A stretch of DNA of 64,000 nt from Membranipora membranacea (Eukaryota > Bryozoa > Gymnolaemata > Cheilostomatida > Membraniporidae): the NCBI GenBank assembly GCA_914767715.1, contig OU612068.1:12276001-12340000 (forward strand), given 5' to 3'. A program made the position numbers and the translations under genes. Within the stretch, counting starts at the first letter, position 1; each line of letters starts with the position of its first letter. Under the pieces are notes generated by a model. The model did no database searches and was not told the origin of the DNA. It worked only from the letters and a program-made list of their open reading frames with translations. Of this stretch, positions 33,701 to 45,491 are shown one piece after another.

Positions 33701-35140
33701 CTGTTGAGGTGACTTATAGAATCATAAGCAAAGTTATTTGCAAGCTCTCCATGATTTTGCATAGGATGTAAGACACTTGCCAATATATCACATTATGCTT
33801 TCTGCAGAGAATAACAGCCACATGGTTTTTGTTGGAAATGATGAGGTAGCATGGAGGAATCTTCTGCATGCAGTCACCAGGTCAAAGGTAAATTAATTGC
33901 TGAATAACACCATTCATGAATATAGGACTCTCACACTGACATCAAGACTACACTATTATCATGTGTACCTCTGATCGTTGGAGTCAATTCAGTATCAGTG
34001 CCTAACATGTACCTGCCCCTAATTAGTAAAATTGAACTTGGGTTGTCACACCAAATTCCTTGTGGGACACTCATGCTAAATGAATTAGCTCAGTCTCTAG
34101 CGATCAGAGATATACATGCTATAGTATATCACGTCATCAGTGTGTATGAATCTTGAGAACCAAGAAGAAAGTGTGAGCATGGAATTGTTACTAACTCCTG
34201 AAAAATCAATGAGATGAGATAAAATGAGTCTGAGACACTTTCTTACGTTTACCTCAGGACTTGTATGTTGTAGGATTCATGTGTTAGTAGTACTGTTAGT
34301 GGTATCCCTAAACCCACCATTCGTAACGTGATATTATGCTACCGAGAGTACAGCTCCAAGTCTATCAATATGGACTGCAAAGACACATTGGAATACTTTG
34401 AGAGGAACTGCATGAAGAACTGCACTTTGATTTGTGTGGTCGCGGCATCTGATCCTGACAAAATTAATTCAGACCTGAGAAAGCAACTCGGATCTATAGC
34501 CAAACACTTGGTAGAAAAAAGTGTAGTAATCTATGGAATCTGCTCACACAAAGTAAGTCTCAACTATTCAGGGAATTTTTAGTCTGGTTTGGGCTTGACA
34601 GGGAGGTCTTTGAATGAGAAGGAGCGATACTTTACTAGAGCAAATTATCACTAATACATCACTCAAAATTGATCTTTTAATTACACAAAAAATTTTCCAA
34701 ATCGCTCACTCTGAATATATAAAGTTGCATCAATGAGTGAGTGATTTGTGAGCGAGACTCACTGAGTGAGCAATCAGTTTGCGGTTTTTGCCTATTTTTC
34801 ATTGAAAGACCCCCCTGGATTGCAAAACATCAGTCACTTGTATTGTAGGTTGTAGTCATGTAGGTTGTAGATGAAAATTATCTTATATAGATCAATGACC
34901 AAACTATCCCATTCTGTTAAGCACTCCTTTTTTTGTTCATTAGTATATTTGTGCAAGTCTGCAAAAGGATTTTGAGGACTTGTTTTGAGTTTTTATTGAA
35001 AACACTCCAAAGTGAGCTGCAGTCAAGCTGTCCTGTGTCTATAATTACAGGATCCTTTGGTGAACGTGATTGGAAAAACTATTGCATCAGTCATCAACGA
35101 CAGAAATCGGGACCTCTCTGGCCAGTTATTTGTCTTTTAG
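30745..35140 (+). CDS. CRPPA: CRPPA/ISPD-like D-ribitol-5-phosphate cytidylyltransferase
   Basis: Exons 30745..30872, 31091..31260, 31792..31892, 32572..32721, 33146..33299, 33808..33887, 34274..34552, 35051..35140 give 383 residues, all phases consistent. The N-terminal cytidylyltransferase (IspD-type) fold shows the nucleotide-binding loop IPAAGSGQRL..PPKQF (about residues 8-25), TRHGSINNAI, IIHDGCRMF, AAGFIRPLVSTVV and EMPQAFKYE. It is followed by WKITYQKDIYAA and the extra C-terminal domain that separates animal ISPD from bacterial IspD, ending IGKTIASVINDRNRDLSGQL. Family members make CDP-ribitol in the cytosol, used by FKTN and FKRP to put ribitol phosphate on alpha-dystroglycan O-mannose glycans. 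It is shorter than the human protein mainly at the N-terminus. The usual HDAVRPF is HDGCRMF here. The start at 30745 follows directly after the MFRVHAVIPAAG alignment begins. Confidence 0.93.
32041..32395 (-). pseudogene. Fragment of non-LTR retrotransposon reverse transcriptase C-terminus
   Basis: The minus strand encodes LFKSFIVSLLTYCLPALYTT..KDKKRLSKFFDQASKL..RSKTLALRYI..RYRTIKHRSALGKDCFLRHAIHILN, which resembles the region after the reverse transcriptase domain in CR1/L2/Jockey-type elements. No catalytic FADD box remains, so it is a truncated relic. It sits antisense in a CRPPA intron. Confidence 0.65.
34015..34145 (+). repeat. Dispersed repeat family B, copy 2
   Basis: CCTAATTAGTAAAATTGAAC, then ACACCAAATTCCTTGTG, AAATGAATTAGCTCAGTCTC and ATACATGCTATAGTATA; aligns with 12312-12446. 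It lies in the CRPPA intron before exon 7. Confidence 0.75.
34599..34817. mobile_element. MITE-like element with G-rich terminal inverted repeats, copy 2
   Basis: Left end GGGAGGTCTTTGAATGAGAA and right end TTTTTCATTGAAAGACCCCC. It shares GAGCGATA, AAATCGCTCACTCTGAAT and ATCAATGAGTGAGTGA with 23136-23362 in the same order. It has diverged enough to suggest independent old insertions. It lies in the last CRPPA intron. Confidence 0.8.
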
Positions 35141-35783
35141 TGAAGTGTTCCACACTGCAGACTACAGCGTACTCATCTTTGATAATTCATCGGCCTTCTT
35201 TTTGATGCCAGTGTGGATTATATTGTGACGCCTTATGCATGTACATTGAGGAACATGATGCTATGGCTTGGCTACTGGGCCAAAAATATAATGCTTTCTG
35301 AAGGTATGAATTGTTGTAAATCATCGTGCCATTTTATAGGAAATTTTCGTTTGTATTGTGAACCCCTTACTCCCGTTTTGGGATGCTATTTAGTTTCGAC
35401 AATTTTATGACAAATAGGCATTTTTATACCACAGATCTCAATTTTTAATGTTTTTCCTTTTATCTCTTTATTTAATCACTATTCAGACAACAACCACATG
35501 ACATTTTTTACATCGTTTTATTGATGTAGCCTTTCACCTAGTCACAGCTATTATTTAGCACTTTTCTATTCTACCTACAATCCGTCTCATATACAGAATC
35601 TTACATTTAATGCAATCTGTTCAATTTGAGCTGCCAAAAATAAGTTATGAATACATGATTATTGTATTTCTGAGCAATCAAATATCCTAGTGATGAATAA
35701 ATATATAGAGGGTTCAAAAAGTTGATGTTGACATAAAGTTAGTTTGATATTTTTGGCAAATGTAGCAGGTGATGAATCATTCA
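35141..35783. other. Convergent intergenic interval
   Basis: Between the stops of the CRPPA-like (plus) and MON1 (minus) genes. AATAAA at 35696-35701 could serve as the plus-strand polyadenylation signal, and TTTATT near 35467 as a minus-strand one. If both are used, the 3' ends overlap. No coding exon seen. Confidence 0.5.
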
Positions 35784-38700
35784 TTAGAAAGTAGTCTGTG
35801 ATTGGATAAAAAGCCTGGATTCCTCTTTCTTCATCCATTTGAGGAGTTTGTTGACGCTTGAGATGGCAGCTGGTTTGGTAACAAGCGGACTAAATACAGC
35901 ATATAACTCAAATCCACTCGTTACCTGTAAGAATGGATGATGTCACATAGAGGAAGAATTTTCTGGATCCATGAATAACAAGGCATGCATAGCTGGCAGT
36001 AATATATCAAGTAAGATATGTTAGAGCTGTCGATTCTGTCTAAACCCCCCCCCCCCACAAATGGTAATCATAGCTGGTGTTTTCCAAGGATTTTCTCATT
36101 GTTATAGCACCAAACAATCTCTATTAGCGCTACGATGCCGTGATGTCATGTTAGGAATAGCATTTTCATGAATAATATTTATATAGTTTGCGTGTTCGAG
36201 TTTGTCGTCCCGCGAAAGTATGGAAATGTTGCAATTTGGAAGGTAACAGCAGACATAAATATCAACCACATATCAAGAAACCCAATATTCCAACCTTTGT
36301 CTCTCAGTATCACTAAAATTGCCGGATTAAGTAACACCTACCCATCCTAGAATGCTCTCATAAGGTGTAGTCTTATATAGTATTCTGAGAGGCCTGGAGG
36401 TGCTATGCATCCTGCCGTGTACATTTAGATAGAGATCATGTAGTCGTTCTCTCTGTCCTTCTGTTAGATATGGTACTGCGATCTCAGGACAGGTGAACTG
36501 TGAGCTACTTCTAGATTTATATATGAAGTGCCATATGTCTGATAGACCAATCTATAAGTTACCGGAGCTCAATGTTTATATAATACAATAAAAAGTTTTT
36601 CTTTCATGAAGAATCAATATAGGGCCAACTAACAGAGTACAATGTTTATAACATACCATGAAATAAAGTGGTTTTTTACGTTAAGCATAGTAATAAGGAT
36701 TTCATCAATTAATATCACATGAACAAGACCAGACTACAACTGTCATGACTGTACAAGCACAAGCAATAATAATAGGTTGTCGCTAGTCTATCAAAGTGGG
36801 AGCAACTTTTTAGAAGCTACTTAAAATCAGTATAAAATCTTCTAGGCAATGACATATTACTCATTTCATTTGAATACATTTATTATTATTAACTCACTTG
36901 TTTAGTGTTATAACCGTCGACAGCAACTGACTCAGCAACTGCTTTCAGACAACTGTATCGGTTTAATCTCTATAAAATAAAACAATTAATTGGAGATCAT
37001 ATTGTGCACACTGTATCGCGGAGATTAGAGCATGGTAGCTAAAATTAAGCCACCACAAACTAGCTAATCTTAACTCTAACTCACATTTATACCTCAAACG
37101 TACACAACACACTTGAGGCGATTTGAATAATGATGATATGTTTTGTATTATCTGCCCATGTCACTTTAGAAGACAACTCTTCATATGTACCTGAATCTTA
37201 CCTCGACAACCTTTTCCTTGCATTGAGATAGAGTAGTAAACTGTTCTCCATCCACAGTAAGTAGAAGGAGACAAGCATTACATGGCTCATCTAGATATGA
37301 TACATATGCATGGAGAAAACCACTGAAAGGTATAATAAAAGTACATAAGGACTTATCGAAAATATGCCTATTACACTAGAGGAAATTACATCACTTAACT
37401 GATCAACAGCCATTTTGTTGACAATTTGATGAGTTCCTACTGCTGTACACTTAATAATAGTGTGCCAACACCAAGAACTAAAGCTTATGAATTTCTCAAT
37501 CCGTTAATCTTAAATCACTTGGTCAAAGAGAACTGTGAATATATTATACATATTACACAGTATTTGAGCATTGACTAGACAAATACAGAGAAACAGAAAT
37601 GAGTTTACAATCGTCCCTCACCTGCTGTCAAACTTAGGTAGACACACAGGTAGCCATGACTCAGCGTTCTTGAATGAATCAGAAGACTGCACCATGTTGA
37701 GTAATATATGTAAGTCCTGATGATGGAGAACAAACTGCTTCATCCTAACTAGAGTGACAAGCTGATTGTTACTGATTAAAACAGCAAACACCAAATCCTG
37801 TCGAACAAGTAAGATATGTTAATGATGTTTGTATAAAGAAAAATAATGGTTTATGACAATGAGCTTCATCTTGATCAGTTCATATTTTATTCATCAAAGT
37901 CTGAAAGATTGTATTAAAATTGGGTTCCAACTTTGTTTAACAAATTTAATTTAAGAAAACTTGACCGGCCCTGAGACCAGGATTGATGCACTATGGGTCT
38001 CTAAATTGGCTTTGTAAACTAATATATTATATATATTCATATGTATATACCATATACATGTTTCAATTGGCTTATGGTGAGATGATATATCAATAAAATA
38101 TTATACATGTCTTAAGTGGCCAATGGTAAGTAAGCTCATACAGTTATGCTTACCTTAACTTTGCAGCATTGTAGAAGTGTTTGAGTTATAGTATCTCTCA
38201 CACTAGGGTTCAAAGGTAAGCAGCGCACAGAACCAAGCAAATAGCTCGTATCATTGTCCATCACTTTTAGAATGTTGTCTATAAACTTTTCAGTACCCCC
38301 GAGCATCCTACGCAGATCATAGTTGACTCTCTGCTTGAATATTTTGTTGAGCGAAGTCAGCGTTAGTACACTGATGATCTGATTATACACATAACTTAGC
38401 TGAAGCTGTAAATGCCTCACGTTCTCATCTCGACTAAAATTAAAAACAAACAGCCTCTTATTAACATGCAATTTACAAACAGCTAGGTATCCCTGGTGGT
38501 CAAATGATCACCACTAATAATTTTTAAAGAAAAATACTTGACATCCCCAAGTAGAGTTTAGTAAGTTTGATGTGGTGACTCAATATAAGCTGCAGCTAGC
38601 GCCGATTTTTCACAAGCTATCGTGGGTGGTTATATAAAGTAGAGAGGTCAAGTAAATGGTTGCTAGCCTTAAATTTCACTATTTCAAGCCTGTGGGAAAA

Positions 38701-40283
38701 AATGAACTTTTCTTATTGCGATTACATTGTTCCTCTAGTGTAATCATGTTTTGTTCTGTGACTCTAAATATAGTCGGAGCAGTGAACGCTAGTTCAGAAT
38801 TGTTGAGAACAACCACCTGTGCACCAAGACTACAGATAACTTAGCTACACATACACTTTGGTTGGATCTATTTTAATTCGAGTGTCGCCCACCTGCTAAC
38901 AGCTACCAGAATTAAGTGTTCCTTCACTAGGAACACAAATTTTCTGTCACCAGCAACTATACTTCTGAGTAAATCTGGTTCATCTCCGTGAATTATAAAA
39001 GAAACTAAAGCTGACATGACGCCAAATACTGTTACCAGTTTCTCCTCATTCCCGTATCTATAGTATATAATATAGTATATAATATATTATAGTATATAGT
39101 ATATGATATCATATTCAATGGCAGGAAAAAAAGATATCAAGTAAGAGTGGTTTCTTCAAGAAGCTGATCAAATGATTAGAAAATTTAATAAAAAAGTTAA
39201 ATGAGATTAATTTTCCAAAAATTCTTATTTTTTTCACTCACTGAAAGCAGGGATGGTGGGACACCCACCCTCCCTGGTGACAGGGTTTGCTAGAAAAAAA
39301 TCATGGGATATGGGAATTGTGTTCCCATTGAGCTAAATGGGATAAATTCTAAGCTGAATATGTGGTTTACAATAATTTAGTACCATGAAATATTTGACAA
39401 TTGGTATTTACCTGCTGTACACGGGCTTGCCTGACTGACTTATCACAAATACATGCTTCTTTTGAAACTTCCAGTCATCACTCTGTACATATTCTAAATC
39501 AGTGTCGACTTCTGAGGTCACTGATTCACTTCTCTTGAGTTTCTCAAGAGTTTCAGTAATGGTGCTGCTCGAACGCTGGATGAAAAAAACAGTTTATCAT
39601 TGTAGTTCATGTGACAGATCAAATCCAGTACTAGATCGCCTCTATTTTTAGTGCTGATCAGGCTGGCAATGAAGCAACATAAGTTTTGCAATTTACTGCA
39701 TTTATAATCTTCCACAATATGATGAATGCTGGCTCATCTGCATATGGTTAAATTCAGTGTGCCAATGATTAAGTTTATTTCCCTGCTAACCTCACACAGT
39801 TTATCAATAATTCTAAATGTTAGCCCTATTCTTGGCTGACTATTTTACATTCAACAAGTTTTTGTAGATCAACTATGCGGGTACATGAAAGATAATGCAA
39901 ATTAACAACAGCAATTATTACCACAAATCCATAGAGTATTATTCACCAACCATTTTAGAATCTCCTTTGATTGCGCCAATTTCCTGAGAGTCGAGATAAT
40001 CAGACTCAGATTCAGACACGTTAGGACTAGCTGAGCTTTCATTACCGGATAGGTCTGAGCATTGTGATGTTCTCTTTCTCTTCTCATCAAGGATCAGCTG
40101 CTTTATTGCCCCTTGATTGCTTTTGTGTGAACTGTGTTCAGATTGAGCATCAATTTCCAGTTCCTCTAGTGAGTCAGTGGGCGCTAAGTAGTGTTCTGAG
40201 CTTGCACCAGGCTCACTACCTGGAGTGGTTGATAAACCAATCTCATCATCCATTGCACCAAAGCAGGCCTGATCTTCATCCAT
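35784..40283 (-). CDS. MON1: MON1 vacuolar fusion protein homologue
   Basis: Exons in coding order: 40283..39951, 39575..39412, 39057..38893, 38433..38154, 37797..37622, 37322..37202, 36969..36898, 36551..36342, 35924..35784; 553 residues, similar to human MON1A/B. The N-terminal 110 residues are acidic and Ser-rich. The conserved part starts at [24 protein letters not shown] (first longin domain), continues through LQLSYVYNQIISVLT, KQRVNYDLRRMLGGTE and GFLHAYVSYLDE, and ends with KLLKWMKKEESRLFI. With CCZ1, MON1 forms the guanine-nucleotide exchange factor for Rab7 on late endosomes. The donor of the first exon (ATG|GTTGGT) is weak but phase-correct. The exon may extend to 40305 (acceptor TTTTAG), in frame upstream as ISRRAFS before the Met, so an additional upstream coding exon is possible. 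Exon 3 of the model is preceded by an AT-only run at about 39061-39110. Confidence 0.93.
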
Positions 40284-40611
40284 ACTGAATGCTCTTCTCG
40301 ATATCCTAAAATTTAATTCTGTTATTTTTAAGGATGTATGCTTTCCATGCGAAAATTTGGCTGACTATGATGAGTAATAAATAATAAGCATTAGCTTCCA
40401 ACCAGTATAGAAATACGAAAGTGAAAACTGCTTCAAATTTACAGTATCGCATTGGTTTGTACATTATCGATATTACATACACTACTTTGTAATATGTTGT
40501 GCTGCAGGGTCATTGATAATAAACTATCATGAAATGAGGGGTACAGAGAGCGCAGACAGTCTTATTCACTACTTCCCAATTGATCCTTATCACCTAGCCT
40601 ATTGGGGTGGG

Positions 40612-41046
40612 CATATAGAACGACTTAACACAATTGTGGTCGGTGTATGTCGCATATTGTTCGGAGTCGGATGTCCAACCAGTGTGTAGATCAATTCAGG
40701 AAAATAAATATACCAAGAGGAATGATACAACAATCAGAGGTTTGGTATGTTGGGTTTTTACCCACTCCGAACAAATGATAGGCTTATTAGTATTACACTT
40801 ATTATTAGATGATCTGGTTAGTGCTTCATTACACCAGATCTCGCTTCAGCCCTACAAGCCTCAAAGCTTAGCTAGGCCTCATAAGTCCTAGTGATAGCCA
40901 TTGCAATATTTGAATATTCATTTAGGAGGTTGCAACCATTATTTATTACTTAGGCCACTACTCTACTACTTAACTTTTTCCAACAAATCACTGGGATTGT
41001 ACTGTAGGCTTGTAACATATAGAACGACTAAGTCGTTCTATATGTT
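40612..41046. mobile_element. Inverted-repeat (MITE-like) element between MON1 and CD225
   Basis: CATATAGAACGACTTA at 40612-40627 is matched by the inverted AGTCGTTCTATATG at about 41031-41044. A second direct copy, ACATATAGAACGACT, abuts the right one and forms a perfect palindrome at 41014-41046. A 435-base non-autonomous element with a duplicated end fits. No coding capacity is recognised. Confidence 0.6.
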
Positions 41047-41048
41047 TG

Positions 41049-41150
41049 TTTGTCCCCCCCCCCCCCCACCGAACAAAGCTTGTCAAGACAGGCTAGTACT
41101 TAGCCTGTCTTGCCAGACTTGGATTGTCAAGACAGGCTAGCTTGTACTTA
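41049..41150. repeat. C tract followed by CAAGACAGGCTAG repeats
   Basis: After GTCCCC.. (about 14 C) come TTGTCAAGACAGGCTAGTAC, its inverse TAGCCTGTCTTG, and a further direct copy GTCAAGACAGGCTAG. A similar pairing of GCTTGTCTTGACAGG with a G tract occurs at about 11910-11951, so this may be the end of a dispersed element. Confidence 0.5.
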
Positions 41151-42046
41151 GTTAGAGGGAAGGTGCTAGTTTTGATAGAATGCTTTCACTATTAGAACTG
41201 TCATGTTGTGACCTCTACATTTCTAATTCATTTCAGCCAAGCTACCAACATACTAATGTTCATTTGTTATTTTGTCAGGCAAGCAAATACCAAGGGCAAG
41301 TTGCATATACTGTTAAAAAGTATTCTGTTAGCATTTCGATCTTTTTTAATTTGCTTTCAATGTGGCCTATGGTCCAAACTGCTTCCTCTTTCATCGAGTC
41401 AACCAATACTGCTTTTGATTTGGATTAGCACACATGATTGGCTCAAACTCAGAAGGTCCAAAACAATTGTCCAATCAGATTCCCAAACATGAAAATTTAG
41501 CAGCAGAACTACCGAACAAGTTAAACTGCTTGCTACAGCTATTTTAGTTTTTATGGTTGAGCAGAGCAGGTCTAGCTCCCAATCCAGCTTGAGCTTGATC
41601 AGGACCAGTGCTTCAATGGTGAGTCATAATTTTGTTACATTTTACTGCTTAAATTTCAACTGTAGCTTCAGATGACAATCAAATTGAGAAAGCTTTGGCT
41701 TGTCAAAGCCATGCTAGACTTGTTTGTGTGTGTACACCAAGTAGTGGTGAGGTTTGGGGCATTGACTGATGGGTATATATATATTAAAGCATCAATCAGT
41801 GGGTCTTTAATAGTCCCTTGGTACCCCCCCCCCTCCCATCAGCCAGTGCTCTCCAGCTTCAAGATAAGGAGGTTGAGTCCTGAGGTGTATGGTAAGCAAT
41901 GGTCAACATGTCAAGAAGTTGACAGACTCAACAAACGTACAGATTTTTTGACATTGTGATTTGATACTGCTTGCATTGTTGTTTAAGGTAGACATGTCAC
42001 TCATTAAATTTCAATTTAGACATGAAGTGTGCAATCCAGTACTAAT

Positions 42047-44387
42047 ATGAGTGAGGAAGCTTCTACTGGGAACGACATCGTTATCGCTAATCCGGCTGCA
42101 GTCACACTTGAAAATGCAGATAATGAACAAGCCAAAGACACAACAAGTGCTCCTGTTGATCAGGGTGCTGTGACAGAAATGTCTACATCTGCAGTACGCT
42201 TTACTGTTAGCGAAGTGACTGAAAACCAGGTATGTCGACTGCCGATGCTTGTTCCAACTCTAGCAAATAACAGAATATTTCGAGATTTATGTACGCGTTA
42301 TTATATCGGTATAATTTTACTTCAAGGCTGTGTTTCAGGCAGCAATTGTATTGTTTTGTATACAATTTTCGCATAACACTACCATTCCTTCTTCTCATCT
42401 GAATATCGGATAGCCTGGCATTGAAGAATCCACGCTGACCAAAGGATTTTATAACCAGTCAACAAGTAGGTACATACACCAACATGGAAGATTAACATAG
42501 GCCTAAGCAGGAGGAGGCAACAACTAATCAAATACAATGATTTAATAGCTTTGAATTAGTCCGCTGTATTTTGATTTCAGCACCTGACTTTAAAATACTT
42601 TGAGGTGTCGAAAGCCTCAAAGTTGTTGGCCTAGAAATATACTAATACCTTGCTTCTCAATTTCCACTGAAGTGTAATGTGTTGACTATTTTATGTTTCA
42701 TATAAAGGTTTTGTAGTATTAGTCACTTGTTTTGTACCTATTTCCTCAGGTTCAGACTCCACAGAAGACTGCTTATGAGGTCAGTATACAACAATGGAGA
42801 GACCGACAGAAACCTGTCAAAGAGAGAAACCTCAAGCTTTATAAAATTATATCTGTGATAGCCATCATTGCATTCTTCCCAACTGGAATCCCTGCTTTAT
42901 GGAATTCGTTCAAGCTCCAAGAAGAGTTCTATGATGGAATTCAAAAAGGTAAGCATACAGTTATGACCAAAGTAACATTTTGATCCCGCAGGCACAAAAA
43001 CTTAAACCATTTAATGTGCGAATGAGCCCTAAATATTCATAAACCGGATCCAATCAACAGCACTGATAGATGATACCAGATCAATTGATTGATTGTTGTT
43101 CTGTCACTTACATGATATGTAGCGGCTCTCTCGGATAAATCGAAGTGCTTTAGTTTTACAGATGCTATGTGGCATAAATTGTTGTTTATTCGTTTCTCAC
43201 TATCCACGTATAACATTGTGAAACTAAAATAATAAGGTTAACATATAACATTTTTGTAAAGGTTTTGAGAATTTTGATGTAAAAATTGGTCATATATTAC
43301 GAATTAATCTTGAGAACAGCACAGCTGTAAAACAATTGTAAGACTAAACATTTGATAACAATGGCTCAAAATTAGTGCAAATTATTCTAAATCTAAATAC
43401 GCATATTACAAATAAAAACAGGTTATTCCTGGTTTGTGAAAAATATCATGACAAAATGATAAAATGTAAATTTACCTTGATTAAACAATCCAAGGAGAGG
43501 CTATTTGTGGTTGCTGCTTATGTTAGGGCAGCTGAGTATAAATATTGAGATATAAAATATTATTCGTATAATTCAGAATGATATATAACGTCAGAGAAGT
43601 ACCAGAATAATTCTGATTTTACAATAGTTTGTGTCCAGATTTCACATGTTGTATGTTGTGCTGCTGGAGACTTAATGATGAAAAATTGCCTAAAACTTAG
43701 TTAAAAACAAAATGAATTGAGTCCTTCACTATCAGACCATCTCTGGACTTAGTGCAGTGAAATCATGCAGTGCAGTGTATTGAAATTTGGGTTTTAAAGA
43801 TGCTTGATAAGAAGAAGTTTGTTATTGTTTGCAATTAAAAATATTGCAATGGAAATTTAGGTCTATAAAAATGTTTATTTATAGTAGGGTTTGTTATAAC
43901 CACAGATCTTAGATTTATCAACATAGGGACAGTAAACATGCCTGGAAAATCATAATGAAATTGAACTAATTATTGATAGAACATTACATGATATATGTTG
44001 TGAAAAAAGGTCTTAAATACTGATGCCCATGATATCAAAAATGATTACAGTATAGCATACATGGCTTAAAAATAGGAGTAAAAAGTCTCTGTGGCTGGAA
44101 GTGATTTAACATAAATTATTATACTAGTTTATTTAGCTTGAGTTCTGCCTGGCATCAATTCTCTGACACTTAACATGCCATATGATGGACGCCCTGAAAC
44201 ATGGAAAACGTTCTGTATTGTAGGGGATCTAGCTAAGTGCAACAAGCGTGCACTTCTGCTGAACAAGCTGCTCATATTGAGTTTTACTCTATGCATGTTT
44301 ACTGTGATCCTCATACTAGCTGTGTATGGAGGAGTCAAAGGTGGACCTACTGGGCACATCACCTTCGCACAATCTCATTTATACTAA
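42047..44387 (+). CDS. CD225/dispanin-like two-helix membrane protein
   Basis: Exons 42047..42229, 42750..42948, 44224..44387; 181 residues. The N-terminal 61 residues are acidic, Ser/Thr-rich and probably cytosolic. The second exon carries the first hydrophobic segment (YKIISVIAIIAFFPTGIPAL) followed by WNSFKLQEEFYDGIQKGDLA, the pattern of CD225 domains (FFPTGIxAL, then a basic/polar loop with small residues). The third exon has the second hydrophobic helix LLILSFTLCMFTVILILAVY. The family includes IFITM, PRRT and TMEM proteins; CD225 members insert into membranes and affect fusion or trafficking. Which subfamily this belongs to cannot be told. The ATG at 42047 is used because the upstream ATG at 42022 is stopped within a few codons. 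The second intron is about 1.3 kb. Confidence 0.85.
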
Positions 44388-45491
44388 CATGACAACTTAA
44401 TCTGTGATACCTAATATTTGGTTAGATGAGGCTTTGCCTTGTTGCCTTGCCTATGGAACTTCTCAGGTTGTCTGTGTTATAATTTACAAGTTGCGAGTAA
44501 GAAACCAACGAACCAAATAACTATTGCTCCTCTGTGATCTGATATTTTGTTCTATTTTTTTCTACACCTACCTCAATGCTTTAATGATGGCTAACATTCC
44601 TGATACTGTGTCCTTGCCCTTCCACAATCTCTTTGCACGCATAATTTACCAAACGAAAATCTCACTATTTGGATCTGACAATACACCAAACTCTTGCACT
44701 TTAATGTTGACAAAATGTTTTTGTTTCATTTAACCATTTTATATGTAGACTTATTAGATATTCAAACACGTCCGTCGCAAACAAACTAAGTTTTTCTAAT
44801 TTTTTTACGATATATTTCGCACTCTGATAAAGATAAATAAATAATGTTTTGAAAAAATAGTGTATAATGGTTGGAAACAAAGTGGCAAGAGAAATTGACT
44901 CAACTGTAACATATGTGCTGCTTGTAATACTGCCCTGGGAACAAAATAAAGTGTATACAAACAAATCATTGATTCCGTGTATGAGATCAGACTCTTCTAA
45001 ATTTGAAAATGGTGAAAATTTACTCACTTATCCTTAATTCTTAATTACTGCATCATTGTGAAAAACAACTTCTAGACAAATTGGGTAACCATTGATACTT
45101 TTGTCGATGAGAGCTAAAGTTGAATGTTGTGGCGCAACAATAATACTATGATAGCACAACCTTTGGGCATCAACCAAGGCCATTTTATAATGAGTTGCTT
45201 GAGATTATAACCCTCAAAAGAAAATGTCAAATATTTTTGATTGCTCATGAGGGCTAGCAGCTTGATCTCAGAACTCATATCATTTGAGAAAGTTTTTAAC
45301 TTTTCCAGTTTACCTTGGCAGCAGTAAAACTTGTGTAGGTTGGAAAATGAAATACAATATACTTTACAATAGATTTGACAGAGGTAGGTAAACAGAATAT
45401 TATACCTGATCAACACTGATATATGTGGTGATAACCTGTGTGAGAAATGGTCAGTGCTCAAGTCTTGTACTTTATATAATAAAGAGTCTGT
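44388..45491. other. Convergent intergenic interval
   Basis: Between the CD225 stop (plus) and the collagen stop (minus). AATAAA near 44838 or 44945 could end the plus-strand transcript. The minus-strand open frames at 44701-45461 have no domain content and no splice link to the collagen, so I treat them as non-coding. Confidence 0.5.

Larger units (their letters stand above)
40306..42046. other. Head-to-head intergenic interval
   Basis: Between the starts of MON1 (minus) and the CD225 gene (plus). It holds an inverted-repeat element (40612-41046), a C tract near 41056 and short repeats of CAAGACAGGCTAG. An acceptor-like TTTAG at about 42020 precedes the CD225 ATG, so a non-coding 5' exon further left is likely but not located. 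Open frames here lack recognisable domains. Confidence 0.55.

Noticed and set aside
42414..42465. Possible extra exon of the CD225 gene (acceptor TAG before CCTGGC, donor A|GTAGGT)
   Set aside because: It is 52 bases long and would shift the next exon into a frame that stops within ten codons, whereas direct joining of 42229 to 42750 keeps the CD225 domain open.
44701..45461. Two minus-strand open frames of about 110 residues between CD225 and the collagen
   Set aside because: Low-complexity, AT-driven hydrophobic composition, no splice partners and no family resemblance.
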